From assembly GCA_943789425.1 (NCBI GenBank), contig CALSUB010000005.1:1-64000 (forward strand): 64,000 nt of DNA, given 5' to 3'. Position 1 is the first letter of the stretch. The number at the start of each line of letters is the position of its first letter. Both the position numbers and the translations under genes were made by a program. The stretch is from an uncultured Luminiphilus sp. (GTDB taxonomy: Bacteria > Pseudomonadota > Gammaproteobacteria > Pseudomonadales > Halieaceae). This document shows positions 9,791-19,034 of this stretch, piece after piece. The notes beneath the pieces were generated by a model that was not told where the DNA came from, did not search any database, and was given only the letters and a program-made list of their open reading frames with translations.

Positions 9791-10996
9791 TTATCGTTGG
9801 GGCGCTGAGCGTTGAATCCAATCGGCGGGATCTACCGGATCTCCCTGTTGCCGAATTTCAAAGTAGAGCCCGGTGCGCTCGTTGCCACCGCTTGCCCCGA
9901 CTTTGGCGATGATGTCGCCTCGGCGGACAAACTCTCCTTCGCCGCGAAGCAGGCTATGGTTTTGTGCATAGAGAGACAGCCACCCTTCTCCATGGTCGAT
10001 GACAATGATGAGGCCTTGGCCGCGTAACCAGTCTGAAAAGATAATGTGCCCATCAAAAATAGCGCTGACCGGCTCACCTTGCGGTGCGGGGATGAGCCAA
10101 CCTTGCCAGCGAATATCCGTGTTGCGTCTGGCGCCAAAGCGATTGCTTGGCTCGCCATTGACCGGCATGGCCAGTGTGCTGCTAGCTTCGGAGAAGGGGC
10201 TCCGATTCATAGGCGCGCTCGCTTTGGCTAACGCCAGTTCCGTGAGCAGCGTATCCAAGTTTTTCTTATCTTCTGCCAGCACGGCTAAGCGCTGTTGATC
10301 ATTTTTCAATTGGTCGTTGAGTCGCGCGATCGTCTGTCCGCGCTGAGCCAGCTGTGACGTGAGTTGATCGAGTAAATCGGCGGTGGCAATCGTTTGTTGA
10401 GTGGCTTCGCGCTCCGCTTTTTGCAGGGCGATAGCATTATTTTCTACTGTTTTAAGGCCTTCCTCGTAGCGGGTCACGGTGTCTTTTTGTGCTGTTAGCA
10501 CCAGTTGGTAGTACGCGAGATGACGAGCGATATCGTCAGGACGTTCATCGCTGAGCCATACCCGCAATCCGCCCCCTTGATGCAACAACCACAGCTGCTG
10601 AATACCCATTGCCATCGTTTGCTCTAACTCAGCCTGTTGGGTTTGCAGTGCGGTACCCTCTTTTTGCAGCGCCGTTACCTGCTGTGAGAGCGCTGATCGC
10701 TTGGCGGTTAAAGTTGATAACTGTGTATCGGTGTTGCTAATGAGCCGTTCAGTGTCGCGCAGAGACGCCTGCAAGGCGTCTCGTGCCGCTGATTGCTCCG
10801 TTAGGCGTATTTGTGTTGCAACGATATCGGTTTCTAATACGGTAATTTGCTCCCGTGTCTCTTTTTGTTTTGAGACAGTCTCGGCAGTGTCGGCTAACGC
10901 AAGCAGCGGTGTGGTGACACACCAAAGACCTAGGAGCAACCGGCACCAGAGCTGCCGGGTGGTGGGCTGATAGTGGGGCACGCGATGGCGGGCCAT
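9791..10996 (-). CDS. envC: EnvC-like murein hydrolase activator, degenerate LytM domain
   Basis: Periplasmic activator of the cell-division amidases. Signal/anchor segment at about 17-36, long coiled coil about 40-260, then a LytM (M23) domain. The metal-binding residues of active M23 peptidases are missing: the strand reads SLYAQNHSLL and the final motif is GLYFEIRQQGD instead of an HxH. E. coli EnvC is degenerate in the same way, supporting an activator rather than an enzyme. 401 residues. Starts 11 nt downstream of gpmI, so cotranscribed with it and ctpA. Confidence 0.93.
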   Translation of the reverse strand: MARHRVPHYQPTTRQLWCRLLLGLWCVTTPLLALADTAETVSKQKETREQITVLETDIVATQIRLTEQSAARDALQASLRDTERLISNTDTQLSTLTAKRSALSQQVTALQKEGTALQTQQAELEQTMAMGIQQLWLLHQGGGLRVWLSDERPDDIARHLAYYQLVLTAQKDTVTRYEEGLKTVENNAIALQKAEREATQQTIATADLLDQLTSQLAQRGQTIARLNDQLKNDQQRLAVLAEDKKNLDTLLTELALAKASAPMNRSPFSEASSTLAMPVNGEPSNRFGARRNTDIRWQGWLIPAPQGEPVSAIFDGHIIFSDWLRGQGLIIVIDHGEGWLSLYAQNHSLLRGEGEFVRRGDIIAKVGASGGNERTGLYFEIRQQGDPVDPADWIQRSAPQR

Positions 10997-11007
10997 TGAG
11001 AGCAGGC

Positions 11008-12540
11008 TCAGCGGGTCAACAGATTGCGACCCGACATGGCGGAGGGAATCTCTAGGTCCATCATCGTCAGAATCGTGGGCGCAATATCGGCCAGGATGCC
11101 GCCGGCAGGATCCAAGTCCTGGAAGCGCGTGCCAAGGTAGATGAGGGGTACGCGCTCAGTGGTGTGTTGCGTGTGAGGTTGATCATTTGCGTAGTCTTTC
11201 ATTTGCTCACAATTACCATGGTCAGCGGTGATCAGGCCCTCGCCGTTGTGCGCTCGAAGCGCGGACACAACCCTGCCAATACACTCGTCTAACGCCTCAA
11301 CTGCTGCGACGGCGGCATCGAATTGGCCTGTGTGCCCGACCATGTCGCCATTAGCAAAATTGACGACGATAAAATCGTACTCCCCAGCACCAATGGCGCG
11401 CACTAATTCGTCGGTGACTTCAGGCGCACTCATTTCGGGTTGCAGATCGTAGGTCGCCACGTCGGGGGACGGTATCAGTGTCCGTGTCTCGCCGGAGAAT
11501 GTCGCTTCACGACCCCCACTGAAGAAAAAGGTAACGTGGGCATACTTTTCAGTCTCGGCAATTCTCAGCTGTGTTAGCCCTTTTTCCGCCAGTATTTCAC
11601 CCAGGCTGTTATCGAGGCGGCTAGGGGGGAAGGCAACACTGCAGCCCAGCGAAGCGGCGTATTCAGTGGTGGTGACGAGTTCTAATGCCGGCCTCGCAGG
11701 GCGATCGAACCCCTGAAAATCGTCTTCTGTGAGGGCTTGGGTGAGTTGTTTGGCGCGGTCAGCGCGAAAGTTCATGAATAGCACCGCATCGCCATCGGCC
11801 AAGGCGGCACGATCTCCGATGCCAGTAGGAGCCACAAACTCATCGTCTTCTCCCCGGTCATACGCGTTAGACAGCGCCAGTGTTGCTGATGGGGTGAAGT
11901 AACGGGCGTCCCACTGTGTCAATAAATCGTAGCTTTGTTGGATCCGCTCCCATCGGTTGTCTCGGTCCATCGCCCAGTATCGGCCATGCACCGAGCCGAT
12001 CCGTCCCACCCCGATCTCGGCAAATACTGCCTCGGCTTTTTCGAGGGACGCGCGAGCGCTCCGGGGGGGTGTATCTCGGCCGTCCAAAAAAGCATGCAAA
12101 TACAACTGCTGTGCGCCGCGCGCAGCCGCGAGTCTTAAAGCAGCGAAAAGGTGCGCTTCATGGCTATGAACGCCACCGGGAGAGAGCAACCCCATGATGT
12201 GGACCGCTTTACCGGCCGTAACAGCGGCATCAATCGCCTGGCAGTACTCGGGGTTGTTATCGAAATCACCCTCGCTGAGTGCTTGGTCAATCCGCGTTAT
12301 CGATTGATACACAATCCTGCCCGCGCCCAAACTCATGTGGCCCACTTCGGAGTTGCCCATTTGCCCTTCGGGCAGGCCTACATCAAGACCCGAGCTCGAA
12401 ATTAAGGTATGCGGTGCTTCACGCCACAGCTGGTCGAGATGGGGCGTTTGGGCGGCGCGAATCGCATTGTCCTCTGTTTCGTCGCGATGACCGAAACCAT
12501 CAAGGATCATGAGCAGCGTTGTTGATTGTGCTGGGGCCAC
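11008..12540 (-). CDS. gpmI: 2,3-bisphosphoglycerate-independent phosphoglycerate mutase
   Basis: Glycolytic/gluconeogenic interconversion of 3- and 2-phosphoglycerate using two Mn ions. 510 residues, normal for GpmI. Alkaline-phosphatase-fold metal site [11 protein letters not shown] at the N-terminus, phosphoserine nucleophile in [11 protein letters not shown], metal ligands in [11 protein letters not shown] and [13 protein letters not shown] start at 12540. First gene of the gpmI-envC-ctpA transcription unit, divergent from the rhodanese-grxC-secB operon as in E. coli. Confidence 0.97.
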   Translation of the reverse strand: MAPAQSTTLLMILDGFGHRDETEDNAIRAAQTPHLDQLWREAPHTLISSSGLDVGLPEGQMGNSEVGHMSLGAGRIVYQSITRIDQALSEGDFDNNPEYCQAIDAAVTAGKAVHIMGLLSPGGVHSHEAHLFAALRLAAARGAQQLYLHAFLDGRDTPPRSARASLEKAEAVFAEIGVGRIGSVHGRYWAMDRDNRWERIQQSYDLLTQWDARYFTPSATLALSNAYDRGEDDEFVAPTGIGDRAALADGDAVLFMNFRADRAKQLTQALTEDDFQGFDRPARPALELVTTTEYAASLGCSVAFPPSRLDNSLGEILAEKGLTQLRIAETEKYAHVTFFFSGGREATFSGETRTLIPSPDVATYDLQPEMSAPEVTDELVRAIGAGEYDFIVVNFANGDMVGHTGQFDAAVAAVEALDECIGRVVSALRAHNGEGLITADHGNCEQMKDYANDQPHTQHTTERVPLIYLGTRFQDLDPAGGILADIAPTILTMMDLEIPSAMSGRNLLTR

Positions 12541-12998
12541 GGTCGATTGAACTCAATTAGAAAACACACCAATAGTGTAACGCGGTGGCGGTGACTGAAC
12601 ACCTCTATACCGACGATGTATACCGATGATGATAACGACGACCGATAGGCACTGAGTGCTTAGCAACACCTTGTTGGCGCGGCTCAAATACCCGATATCG
12701 TGAGCAATGCGTTCAGATGAGGCGTTCTATCGCCTCCGAGGTTCCCCATACTTAGTGTGGTCGTATTACGGTGGGGCTTAGGCTGCTGGCGGCCAGCTGG
12801 CGCCCGTCATGCCTCCCTTCATGCCTCCCTTCATGATAAGGGTTCACGTCTTGACTGGAGGGTCATTGATTGAACGGATATACTCGCCGGCCGCCGATCA
12901 GTTCGCGGGAGCGACAGTCGGACCTAAGCTGGCGCAATGACAAGCCAAAAGGCTGGCTCGCTAGATAAAGAGTGGGTCGTGATAAGAGGTGGGATAAC
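12541..12998. other. Divergent intergenic region gpmI / rhodanese
   Basis: 458 bp without a convincing gene. It holds a 12-bp direct repeat, ATGCCTCCCTTC at 12809-12820 and 12821-12832, and an inverted repeat GAGGCG-ttctat-CGCCTC at 12719-12736 that lacks a T-run. On the minus strand the direct repeat reads as two successive AAGGGAGGCATG units, i.e. Shine-Dalgarno-plus-start look-alikes, opening an 18-codon frame that ends at TAA near 12778; I do not call it a gene. Promoters for both flanking operons should lie here, but I could not identify clear -35/-10 pairs. Confidence 0.5.
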
Positions 12999-13421
12999 GT
13001 GTCGACAAGCTTAATCGTGCCATTTATGGCTGAACAATGGGTGCTCATTGCCGCACTCGCCGTGACGCTGATGATGCTGGTATTTCACGAAACGCGAAAA
13101 GCTGGGCCTGCCTTATCGATTAACGAGGCGGTGCAACTAGTGAATGCCGAGGGCGGTATCTTTGTTGATGTTCGTGATGCAGCGGATTTCGGGCGAGGCC
13201 ATATTACTAACGCGGTGAATATCCCGTCGGCCGCGCTGTCTGGCCGGATCAGCGAACTCGAAAAATTCCGCGAAAAACCGGTAGTGGTGGTGTGTAAAAT
13301 GGGTCAGTCTGCCGCAGGTTCGACCAAAGCGCTCAGGGCAGAGGGGTTTGCGCGGGCTCAAAAGCTGACCGGCGGCATGATGGAGTGGGATGCACAAAAA
13401 CTCCCTGTCGTGACACAATGA
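12999..13421 (+). CDS. Membrane-anchored rhodanese-like protein (YibN-like)
   Basis: Single-domain rhodanese with an N-terminal transmembrane helix (about residues 12-28) and a cytoplasmic sulfurtransferase domain: IFVDVRDAADFGRGH for the fold and VVVCKMGQSA carrying the active-site Cys. I choose GTG 12999 because AGAGGTGGG sits just upstream; GTG 12972 and ATG 13026 are alternatives. Its stop overlaps the grxC start (ATGA). Rhodanese-grxC-secB is the arrangement of E. coli yibN-grxC-secB. The physiological sulfur donor and acceptor are unknown. Confidence 0.88.
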   Translation: MSTSLIVPFMAEQWVLIAALAVTLMMLVFHETRKAGPALSINEAVQLVNAEGGIFVDVRDAADFGRGHITNAVNIPSAALSGRISELEKFREKPVVVVCKMGQSAAGSTKALRAEGFARAQKLTGGMMEWDAQKLPVVTQ

Positions 13422-13669
13422 CCGGCGTCGTGATTTACACCACCAGGTGGTGCCCTTTTTGTACTCAGGCAAAGGCGTTGCTGGATCGAAAAGGAGTGAG
13501 TTACCAAGAAATTCCAGTTGATGGCGACCCAACTGCTCGACAGCAGATGGCGCTGAAAGCGGGTAAAACGTCGGTGCCGCAAGTGTGGATCGGTGAGCAA
13601 CACATTGGCGGTTGCGATGAGCTTTATGAGTTGGAGCATTCCGGCACGCTAGATCCCTTATTGGCGTGA
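13418..13669 (+). CDS. grxC: Glutaredoxin 3 (GrxC)
   Basis: Cytosolic glutathione-dependent dithiol oxidoreductase of 83 residues. Active site C12-P-F-C15 in TTRWCPFCTQAK, cis-Pro TSVPQVWIG and glutathione-binding GGCDELYEL. ATG 13418 overlaps the stop of the rhodanese gene (ATGA), which decides the start over the longer open frame from 13385. Middle gene of the rhodanese-grxC-secB operon. Confidence 0.95.
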   Translation: MTGVVIYTTRWCPFCTQAKALLDRKGVSYQEIPVDGDPTARQQMALKAGKTSVPQVWIGEQHIGGCDELYELEHSGTLDPLLA

Positions 13670-13714
13670 TGGCTCGGCGCGACCACCCACATACTTTGAG
13701 TAAGGAGATAGACC

Positions 13715-14212
13715 ATGGCTGAAGAACAGGCCGCTGCACAGGAGCAGGCGTCACAACAACAGTTTGTGACACAGCGAATCTACACCAAGGATATCTCGTT
13801 TGAGTCTCCTGCAACGCCTAACGTGTTTCGGCAGGAGTGGAAACCCAATGTTAACGTCGACCTGAATACTAAGAGTAGCCGCCTCGATGAGGAGGGTAAC
13901 CACGAGGTGGTCCTCACGCTGACCATTACGGCAAAGCTGGAAGAGCAAACCGCCTTTCTTGTGGAGGTTCAGCAGGCGGCTATTTTCTTCGTGTCGGGTA
14001 TTGAAGATGAGGCGCTTCGACAATTGCTGTCAACCGTCGCACCAACGATCTTATTTCCTTACGCGAGAGAGGCGATCGACAGTTTAGTGGTGAGAGGCGG
14101 GTTCCCGGCATTGATGATTGCGCCGGTCAATTTTGATGCGCTTTATCGTCAAGCCGTCGCGCAACAAGCAGCGGATGAAGCTGGCGCGGCCCCTGAGGGC
14201 GCAACGCACTAG
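13715..14212 (+). CDS. secB: Protein-export chaperone SecB
   Basis: Homotetrameric cytosolic chaperone keeping preproteins unfolded for SecA. Family signatures: IYTKDISFESPATP near the N-terminus, EVVLTLTITAKLEE, and the C-terminal APTILFPYAREAIDSLVVRG. 165 residues, with an Ala/Gln-rich N-terminal extension of about 15 residues. Strong ribosome site AAGGAG about 8 nt before ATG 13715. Convergent with ntrC, 15 nt between stops. Confidence 0.97.
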   Translation: MAEEQAAAQEQASQQQFVTQRIYTKDISFESPATPNVFRQEWKPNVNVDLNTKSSRLDEEGNHEVVLTLTITAKLEEQTAFLVEVQQAAIFFVSGIEDEALRQLLSTVAPTILFPYAREAIDSLVVRGGFPALMIAPVNFDALYRQAVAQQAADEAGAAPEGATH

Positions 14213-14227
14213 GGAGTGTGGGGGTAA

Positions 14228-15640
14228 TTACTTCACCGGCCTATCAAGCTCTTTGAGTTTTCGGGTCAGTGTGTTCCGCCCCCATCCTAACAGTTCCGCT
14301 GCCTCTGCTTTCCTCCCACCGGTGTGCTCTAAGGCGGCATCTATCATGATCGATTCAAATAAGGGAAGTGCTTGACGGAGGACGTTTGACTGTCCTTCGG
14401 CGAGTTGGCGATTCGCCCAATCAGCTAGCTGGGCGTGCCAGGTATCGGTCTCTTCCCGAGGTGACGCGTCCGGCTGCTGAATCAACTCCGGCGGTAAGTC
14501 AGAAAACAGTACCTCCCGTCCCGCCGCCATCACCGTGAGCCACCGGCAGGTATTTTCTAACTGCCTGACATTGCCGGGCCAAGGCAACTGAGTCAAAAAG
14601 TCCAATGCGGCGCTGGATAAGCTTTTCGTCTCGACGCCAAGCTCTTGGCTCGCTGCCGTTAAAAAATAGCTGAGCAACTGTGGAATATCTTCGCGTCGCT
14701 CTGCGAGTTTAGGGACATGAATCCGGATGACATTGAGTCGATGAAACAGGTCTTCTCTGAACGCGCCGGTTTCAACCAAGGCCTCAAGGTTTTGATGTGT
14801 GGCGGCGATAATGCGCACATCGGCTGTGATGGAATCAACGCCGCCAACGCGGAAAAACTCACCGTCTTGTAAAACACGCAATAGCCGAGTCTGGGTGGCC
14901 GCTGGCATATCGCCGATTTCATCGAGAAAAAGTGTGCCACTCTTTGCTTGTTCAAAGCGACCGGCTCGGCGATTGTTGGCCCCGGTAAAGGCTCCCTTTT
15001 CATGACCAAAAAGCTCAGATTCCATGAGCTCTTGTGGGATCGCCGCCATGTTTAGCGCGACAAAGGCGCTGTTGGCCCGAGGGCTATGCCGATGAAGCGC
15101 CCGAGCGACCAATTCCTTGCCGGTTCCAGATTCACCGTTTATCAAAACGGTGATGTGACTGTGCGCCAAACGTCCGATGGCACGAAAAACCTCCTGCATG
15201 GCGGCGGCATTACCAATGATTTCTGTCGTGTTGTGGCTAGGGCTGGCAACGTCCGCCGTCACAGTCTGACTACGTTGGGCCTGGGCGCGCGACACGACAG
15301 AGACCATTTCCTCAATATCAAATGGTTTGGGTAAATACTCGAAGGCACCTTCTTCATAGGAGTTCACTGCACTGTCTAAGTCAGAGTGTGCTGTGGTGAT
15401 AATCACCGGCAGATGCGGAAGCTTTGCTTTGATTTTTGAGAGGAGGTGAAGACCGTCCATACCAGGCATTCTAATATCGCTGACGACCACCATCGGTTCT
15501 TGGCTTGCCAATGCATCTAACACCGCTTGACCTGTTTCAAATAGTCGACTGGTCAGCCCGGCACGCGTGAGTGCTTTTTCCATCACCCATCGAATCGAGC
15601 TGTCGTCGTCTACAATCCATACCTGTTCAGTCAAGGGCAT
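14228..15640 (-). CDS. glnG: Nitrogen regulation response regulator NtrC (sigma-54 activator)
   Basis: 470-residue enhancer-binding protein. Receiver domain 1-120 with phosphoacceptor Asp55 in VVSDIRMPGMDG; AAA+ domain with Walker A GESGTGKEL and the sigma-54-contacting GAFTGA loop; C-terminal Fis-type helix-turn-helix AAELLGWGRNTLTRKLKEL. Start ATG 15640 overlaps the ntrB stop by 14 nt, giving translational coupling; a longer frame from 15739 is not needed. Its likely target sites, two NtrC dyads and a sigma-54 promoter, lie upstream of glnA in this window. Confidence 0.97.
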   Translation of the reverse strand: MPLTEQVWIVDDDSSIRWVMEKALTRAGLTSRLFETGQAVLDALASQEPMVVVSDIRMPGMDGLHLLSKIKAKLPHLPVIITTAHSDLDSAVNSYEEGAFEYLPKPFDIEEMVSVVSRAQAQRSQTVTADVASPSHNTTEIIGNAAAMQEVFRAIGRLAHSHITVLINGESGTGKELVARALHRHSPRANSAFVALNMAAIPQELMESELFGHEKGAFTGANNRRAGRFEQAKSGTLFLDEIGDMPAATQTRLLRVLQDGEFFRVGGVDSITADVRIIAATHQNLEALVETGAFREDLFHRLNVIRIHVPKLAERREDIPQLLSYFLTAASQELGVETKSLSSAALDFLTQLPWPGNVRQLENTCRWLTVMAAGREVLFSDLPPELIQQPDASPREETDTWHAQLADWANRQLAEGQSNVLRQALPLFESIMIDAALEHTGGRKAEAAELLGWGRNTLTRKLKELDRPVK

Positions 15641-16694
15641 GTTGCATCTCCATGGGCAAGAGCAGGGTGAAGCAGGTGTCGCCGGGGACGCTCTTAACTT
15701 GAATGAGTCCGCCATGCTGATTGGCGATTCGCTGAGCAATAGATAGGCCTAAGCCGGTTCCTTGGGCATTACCTGTCACCATAGGTAGGAATAAGCTCGG
15801 CATTAATTCGTCTGAGACGCCCGGGCCATCGTCAGCGACTTGCAGCGCACAGACCAATTTGTGTCGGCTGCCGCCCACGGTGAATTGTCTAAAAACCCTG
15901 GTGCGGAGTGTGATCAGTCCGCCTTCGCCGCAAGCCTGCCAGGCATTGCGCACCAAATTCAGTAAGGCTTGAGTGAGCTGTCCTGCATCGGCGAGAAAGT
16001 CAGGCAGGCTTGGGTCATAGTCTCGCTCAATCTGCAGCGCACCTTCTGCTTCCGCCTCGATTAATTGTCGAACGTGTTCCGCGACTTGATGAATATTAGT
16101 GGGCTGAGGTTCTAAGCGTTCTCTGGGACCGAGCATTCGATCCACCAATTTATGCAGTCTGTCCACCTCGGAAATAATGATGTCGGTGTACTCTTGGAGT
16201 GCGGGATCCGGCAGCTCTGCTGACAGCAGTTGCGCGGCACCGCGGATACCTCCCAGAGGATTTTTCACTTCGTGGGCAACGCCTTTCATGATTTCTTTCA
16301 GCGACGCTTGGGCCTGCCACTCGCTTTCGTCGCGGCTTATCGCCTGCAATCGGTCGACCATATTGAGCTCTAACAGCAAGCTGTGACTGCCGGCCTTTGT
16401 CGTGACTGGGCTGATCGTAATATCCACCGTTTTCTGTTGGCCTGAGCGGGTCGTCAGTGATATGGCCCTGCGCACCATGGGGTAATTTTCCGATAGCGCT
16501 TGATGCAAAAGGGGATACCACTCATTGGATGCATCGAGGAGTGCGTCTAATGGATGCCCGCGGGCGCGACTCGCAGAGACGCCGAGTAGGTTTTCAGCGG
16601 ATAGATTGAGTGCGCAGACGTTTAATTCGGCATCGAGTAATACAACGCTGGTGGCGAGCAATTCGAGGTTATAGTCGGCGGGCAATTTGGACAT
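15627..16694 (-). CDS. glnL: Nitrogen regulation sensor kinase NtrB
   Basis: Cytosolic two-component kinase/phosphatase for NtrC, controlled by PII proteins. 355 residues from ATG 16694: PAS domain about 5-110, H-box with His141 in GVAHEVKNPLGGI, N-box LLNLVRNAWQACGEGG, and G-boxes DDGPGV and GTGLGLSI. ATG 16694 lies 4 nt after the stop of the upstream DUF4124 gene; an alternative ATG at 16751 would overlap that gene. No transmembrane segment, as expected. Confidence 0.95.
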   Translation of the reverse strand: MSKLPADYNLELLATSVVLLDAELNVCALNLSAENLLGVSASRARGHPLDALLDASNEWYPLLHQALSENYPMVRRAISLTTRSGQQKTVDITISPVTTKAGSHSLLLELNMVDRLQAISRDESEWQAQASLKEIMKGVAHEVKNPLGGIRGAAQLLSAELPDPALQEYTDIIISEVDRLHKLVDRMLGPRERLEPQPTNIHQVAEHVRQLIEAEAEGALQIERDYDPSLPDFLADAGQLTQALLNLVRNAWQACGEGGLITLRTRVFRQFTVGGSRHKLVCALQVADDGPGVSDELMPSLFLPMVTGNAQGTGLGLSIAQRIANQHGGLIQVKSVPGDTCFTLLLPMEMQHALD

Positions 16695-16698
16695 GGGA

Positions 16699-17256
16699 TT
16701 AACGAGCCACAGAGGGTCGTAATACAAAGACTGTGCTGGTGTCAGAGACATCCATCTGCGCCCCCGAGCTATGCAACCGATGAACTCGCAGTTGATGCTC
16801 ACCGCGATAAATATTGCTGAGGGACCACTGCTGCTGTCTTTGTGGCGGCCCATAAGGAGCACCATCTATTTCCAGCTGTAGGTGCTCAGCGTCGGTCAGA
16901 GGAGGACTGATCAAAACGGAGACGCTGAAATTACCGGGCCCCATCGGGATGGTGCTGCCGTCAGCGGGTTGCTCGATCTGGGTCTCAAAGGGGATGTTCA
17001 CTGCAGCGGCGGTTGGCGCGGGTTCGACCGGTTTTATGGCAAGCGGCTCGGCGGTATTGAGGGGGCTGATTGTATGCTGCTTTGCTGACTCAGCATCCAC
17101 CGCAGGAGGCTGGTCGGTGAAGACGACATTGCCGTTTTCATCGGTGATTTTGTAGACGGGAGTTGCCACAGCGGCAACGGCACAGAGTGCCCACAAAACG
17201 GCGGTTAACCGTCGAGCCGAGTCGTACACGGAGCGTCTGCGATGGCCCTCATTCAT
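16699..17256 (-). CDS. DUF4124 domain protein, exported
   Basis: Protein of unknown function, 185 residues from ATG 17256 (an upstream ATG at 17304 is also in frame; neither has a good ribosome site). Signal-like hydrophobic segment AVLWALCAVAAVATP, then the DUF4124 signature VYKITDENGNVVFTDQPP (about residues 35-52), then a Pro/Ala-rich linker and a beta-rich C-terminal half. A DUF4124 gene between glnA and ntrB also occurs in Pseudomonas, as I recall, so the position is conserved, but a role in nitrogen control is not established. Confidence 0.85.
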   Translation of the reverse strand: MNEGHRRRSVYDSARRLTAVLWALCAVAAVATPVYKITDENGNVVFTDQPPAVDAESAKQHTISPLNTAEPLAIKPVEPAPTAAAVNIPFETQIEQPADGSTIPMGPGNFSVSVLISPPLTDAEHLQLEIDGAPYGPPQRQQQWSLSNIYRGEHQLRVHRLHSSGAQMDVSDTSTVFVLRPSVAR

Positions 17257-17350
17257 TTTCGGGTGTCTTGATGTCCTGTTCGGTTCAAGTCTGCTTTTGG
17301 TCAAGATGCACCACTTTGGTGCTCTCTGGTTCGGGCAGTCATTAAAGGGT

Positions 17351-17377
17351 CAAAAGCCCGCACTGGGCGGGCTTTTG
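17351..17377 (-). terminator. Intrinsic terminator of glnA
   Basis: Perfect 11-bp stem CAAAAGCCCGC / GCGGGCTTTTG with a 5-nt loop, ending in TTTT within the stem. It lies about 30 bp past the glnA stop. It separates glnA from the DUF4124-ntrB-ntrC genes, implying attenuated read-through to ntrBC and/or a separate promoter. Confidence 0.85.
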
Positions 17378-17406
17378 GGTTGTGACGACGATTGGCATCG
17401 TCGTCC

Positions 17407-18813
17407 TTACAAGGAGTAATACATATCGAACTCCGCTGGGTGGGTGGTCATATTCAGTCGCTCGACCTCCTCTCGCTTGAGTTCGATGTAGGCGTCGATC
17501 ATATCGTCGCTGAATACCCCGCCTGCGGTCAGGAAGCCTCGATCTGCATCGAGTGCATCCAGCGCCATCTCGAGGCTTGAGGCGACAGTGGGGATGTTGG
17601 CCGCTTCTTCTGGTGGCAGGTCATACAAGTCTTTGTCTGCTGCATCGCCGGGGTGAATCTTATTTTGTATTCCATCGAGGCCTGCCATCAACAACGCTGC
17701 AAAGGCGAGGTAGGGGTTGGCAGTCGGGTCAGGGAATCGCACCTCAATCCGCTTCCCTTTTGGTGATGGCTCGTAAGGGATACGGATAGAGGCCGAGCGA
17801 TTGCGTGCGGAATACGCCAACATGACCGGGGCTTCAAAACCGGGTACCAAGCGCTTGTAACTGTTGGTCGAAGCGTTGGTGAAGGCATTGAGTGCCTTGG
17901 CATGCTTAATGATGCCGCCAATATAATAGAGCGCCGCATCGGAGAGGCCGGCATACCCATCACCAGCGAAGGTATTTTCTCCGCCTTTGGCGATCGATTG
18001 GTGACAGTGCATGCCTGAACCGTTATCACCGACGATGGGTTTGGGCATAAACGTGGCGGTTTTCCCATAGGCATGTGCCACATTAAAGACACAGTATTTG
18101 AGAATCTGTACTTCGTCCGCTTTTGACACCAGCGTGTTGAATTTAATACCAATCTCGCACTGACCCGCAGTGCCGACTTCGTGGTGGTGAACCTCAACAT
18201 CGAGTCCCATTTGCGCCATGGCTGAGCACATTGCGGCGCGAATATCGTGCAGTGAGTCGACGGGCGGGACGGGGAAGTAGCCTCCTTTGACACGTGGGCG
18301 GTGACCCGTATTGCCGTCTTCAAAATCTAAGTTAGAGGACCAGGCGGCCTCTTCTGCATTGATCGAGTAACTGGCGCCACTCATGTCGACGCTCCACTTC
18401 ACGTCATCAAAGACAAAAAATTCTGGCTCTGGGCCAAAGAAGGCCGTGTCGCCCAGGCCGGTCGAGACCAAGTAAGCCTCTGCCTTTTTGGCGATGCTGC
18501 GGGGATCCCGCTCGTAACCTTGCATCGTGTCAGGTTCAACGATATCGCAACGCAAAATAACCGTGGGATCATCGGTAAAGGGGTCGAGCACTGCTGTACT
18601 GTCGTCAGGCATTAAAATCATGTCTGACTCATTAATGCCCTTCCAGCCCGAAATCGAGGAGCCATCAAACATTTTCCCGCCCTCGAAAAAGTCTTCATCC
18701 ACTGTATGGGAGGGCACGGAGACGTGTTGCTCTTTTCCCTTGGTATCAGTGAATCGGAGATCCACCCAGCTGACGTCGTTTTTGCTGATTAACTCTAGCG
18801 TGCGCTCTGACAT
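17407..18813 (-). CDS. glnA: Glutamine synthetase type I (GlnA)
   Basis: Dodecameric enzyme forming glutamine from glutamate, ammonia and ATP. 468 residues. Motifs: [39 protein letters not shown]. The adenylylation site is Tyr397 in LYDLPPEEA, exactly at the E. coli number, so activity is probably controlled by GlnE. Ribosome site AGAGG precedes ATG 18813. The upstream region carries a sigma-54 promoter and two NtrC dyads. Divergent from typA, as in enterics. Confidence 0.98.
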   Translation of the reverse strand: MSERTLELISKNDVSWVDLRFTDTKGKEQHVSVPSHTVDEDFFEGGKMFDGSSISGWKGINESDMILMPDDSTAVLDPFTDDPTVILRCDIVEPDTMQGYERDPRSIAKKAEAYLVSTGLGDTAFFGPEPEFFVFDDVKWSVDMSGASYSINAEEAAWSSNLDFEDGNTGHRPRVKGGYFPVPPVDSLHDIRAAMCSAMAQMGLDVEVHHHEVGTAGQCEIGIKFNTLVSKADEVQILKYCVFNVAHAYGKTATFMPKPIVGDNGSGMHCHQSIAKGGENTFAGDGYAGLSDAALYYIGGIIKHAKALNAFTNASTNSYKRLVPGFEAPVMLAYSARNRSASIRIPYEPSPKGKRIEVRFPDPTANPYLAFAALLMAGLDGIQNKIHPGDAADKDLYDLPPEEAANIPTVASSLEMALDALDADRGFLTAGGVFSDDMIDAYIELKREEVERLNMTTHPAEFDMYYSL

Positions 18814-18903
18814 GTCCTCTTCCTCTTTTGAAGTCTCTCCCCGTCATAACGGGATGTTAAAAATGCGGATAGTGCGACTGCACTGGGTAACTGATTAATA
18901 TAG

Positions 18904-18919
18904 TGCAAAGCTTATGCCA
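18904..18919 (-). promoter_or_regulatory. Sigma-54 promoter of glnA
   Basis: On the minus strand the bases read TGGCAT-AAGCT-TTGCA: GG and GC are separated by exactly 10 nt, matching the TGGCAC-N5-TTGCA sigma-54 consensus at 10 of 11 defined positions. It lies about 90 bp before the glnA start codon. Expected transcription start is near 18893. With the two upstream NtrC dyads this is a complete nitrogen-regulated promoter. Confidence 0.85.
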
Positions 18920-18937
18920 ACTTTTGGTGATGGAGAC

Positions 18938-18951
18938 AGTTTATCTAAACT
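18938..18951. promoter_or_regulatory. Palindrome AGTTTA-TC-TAAACT in the glnA promoter region
   Basis: Perfect 14-bp inverted repeat about 45-58 bp upstream of the predicted glnA transcription start, between the sigma-54 promoter and the NtrC dyads. In nitrogen promoters this spacer is where a DNA-bending protein often acts. No regulator with this exact site is known to me. Confidence 0.35.
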
Positions 18952-19002
18952 ACTGTTTTAAATCACTATTACCGACATCTCAAACGACAGCATTCCCTAG
19001 CA

Positions 19003-19019
19003 TGCACTATAATAGCGCA
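19003..19019. promoter_or_regulatory. NtrC-binding dyad, promoter-proximal
   Basis: TGCACTATAATAGCGCA, a near-perfect 17-bp dyad resembling the enteric NtrC site TGCACTAAAATGGTGCA. Centre at 19011, about 118 bp upstream of the predicted sigma-54 start. Confidence 0.75.
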
Positions 19020-19034
19020 TATTGTCGCGCTTTT

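Noticed and set aside
9791-10100. EnvC LytM domain lacking metal ligands as a sign of gene decay
   Set aside because: The degeneracy is the normal state of EnvC-type activators, with the GLYFEIRQQG pattern shared with E. coli EnvC.
12719-12736. Inverted repeat as the gpmI-side terminator or operator
   Set aside because: Only a 6-bp stem without a T-run and lying upstream, not downstream, of both genes; left as an unassigned repeat.
13137-13814. 225-codon minus-strand open frame opposite rhodanese, grxC and secB
   Set aside because: Covers three real genes on the other strand and shows no recognisable motif.
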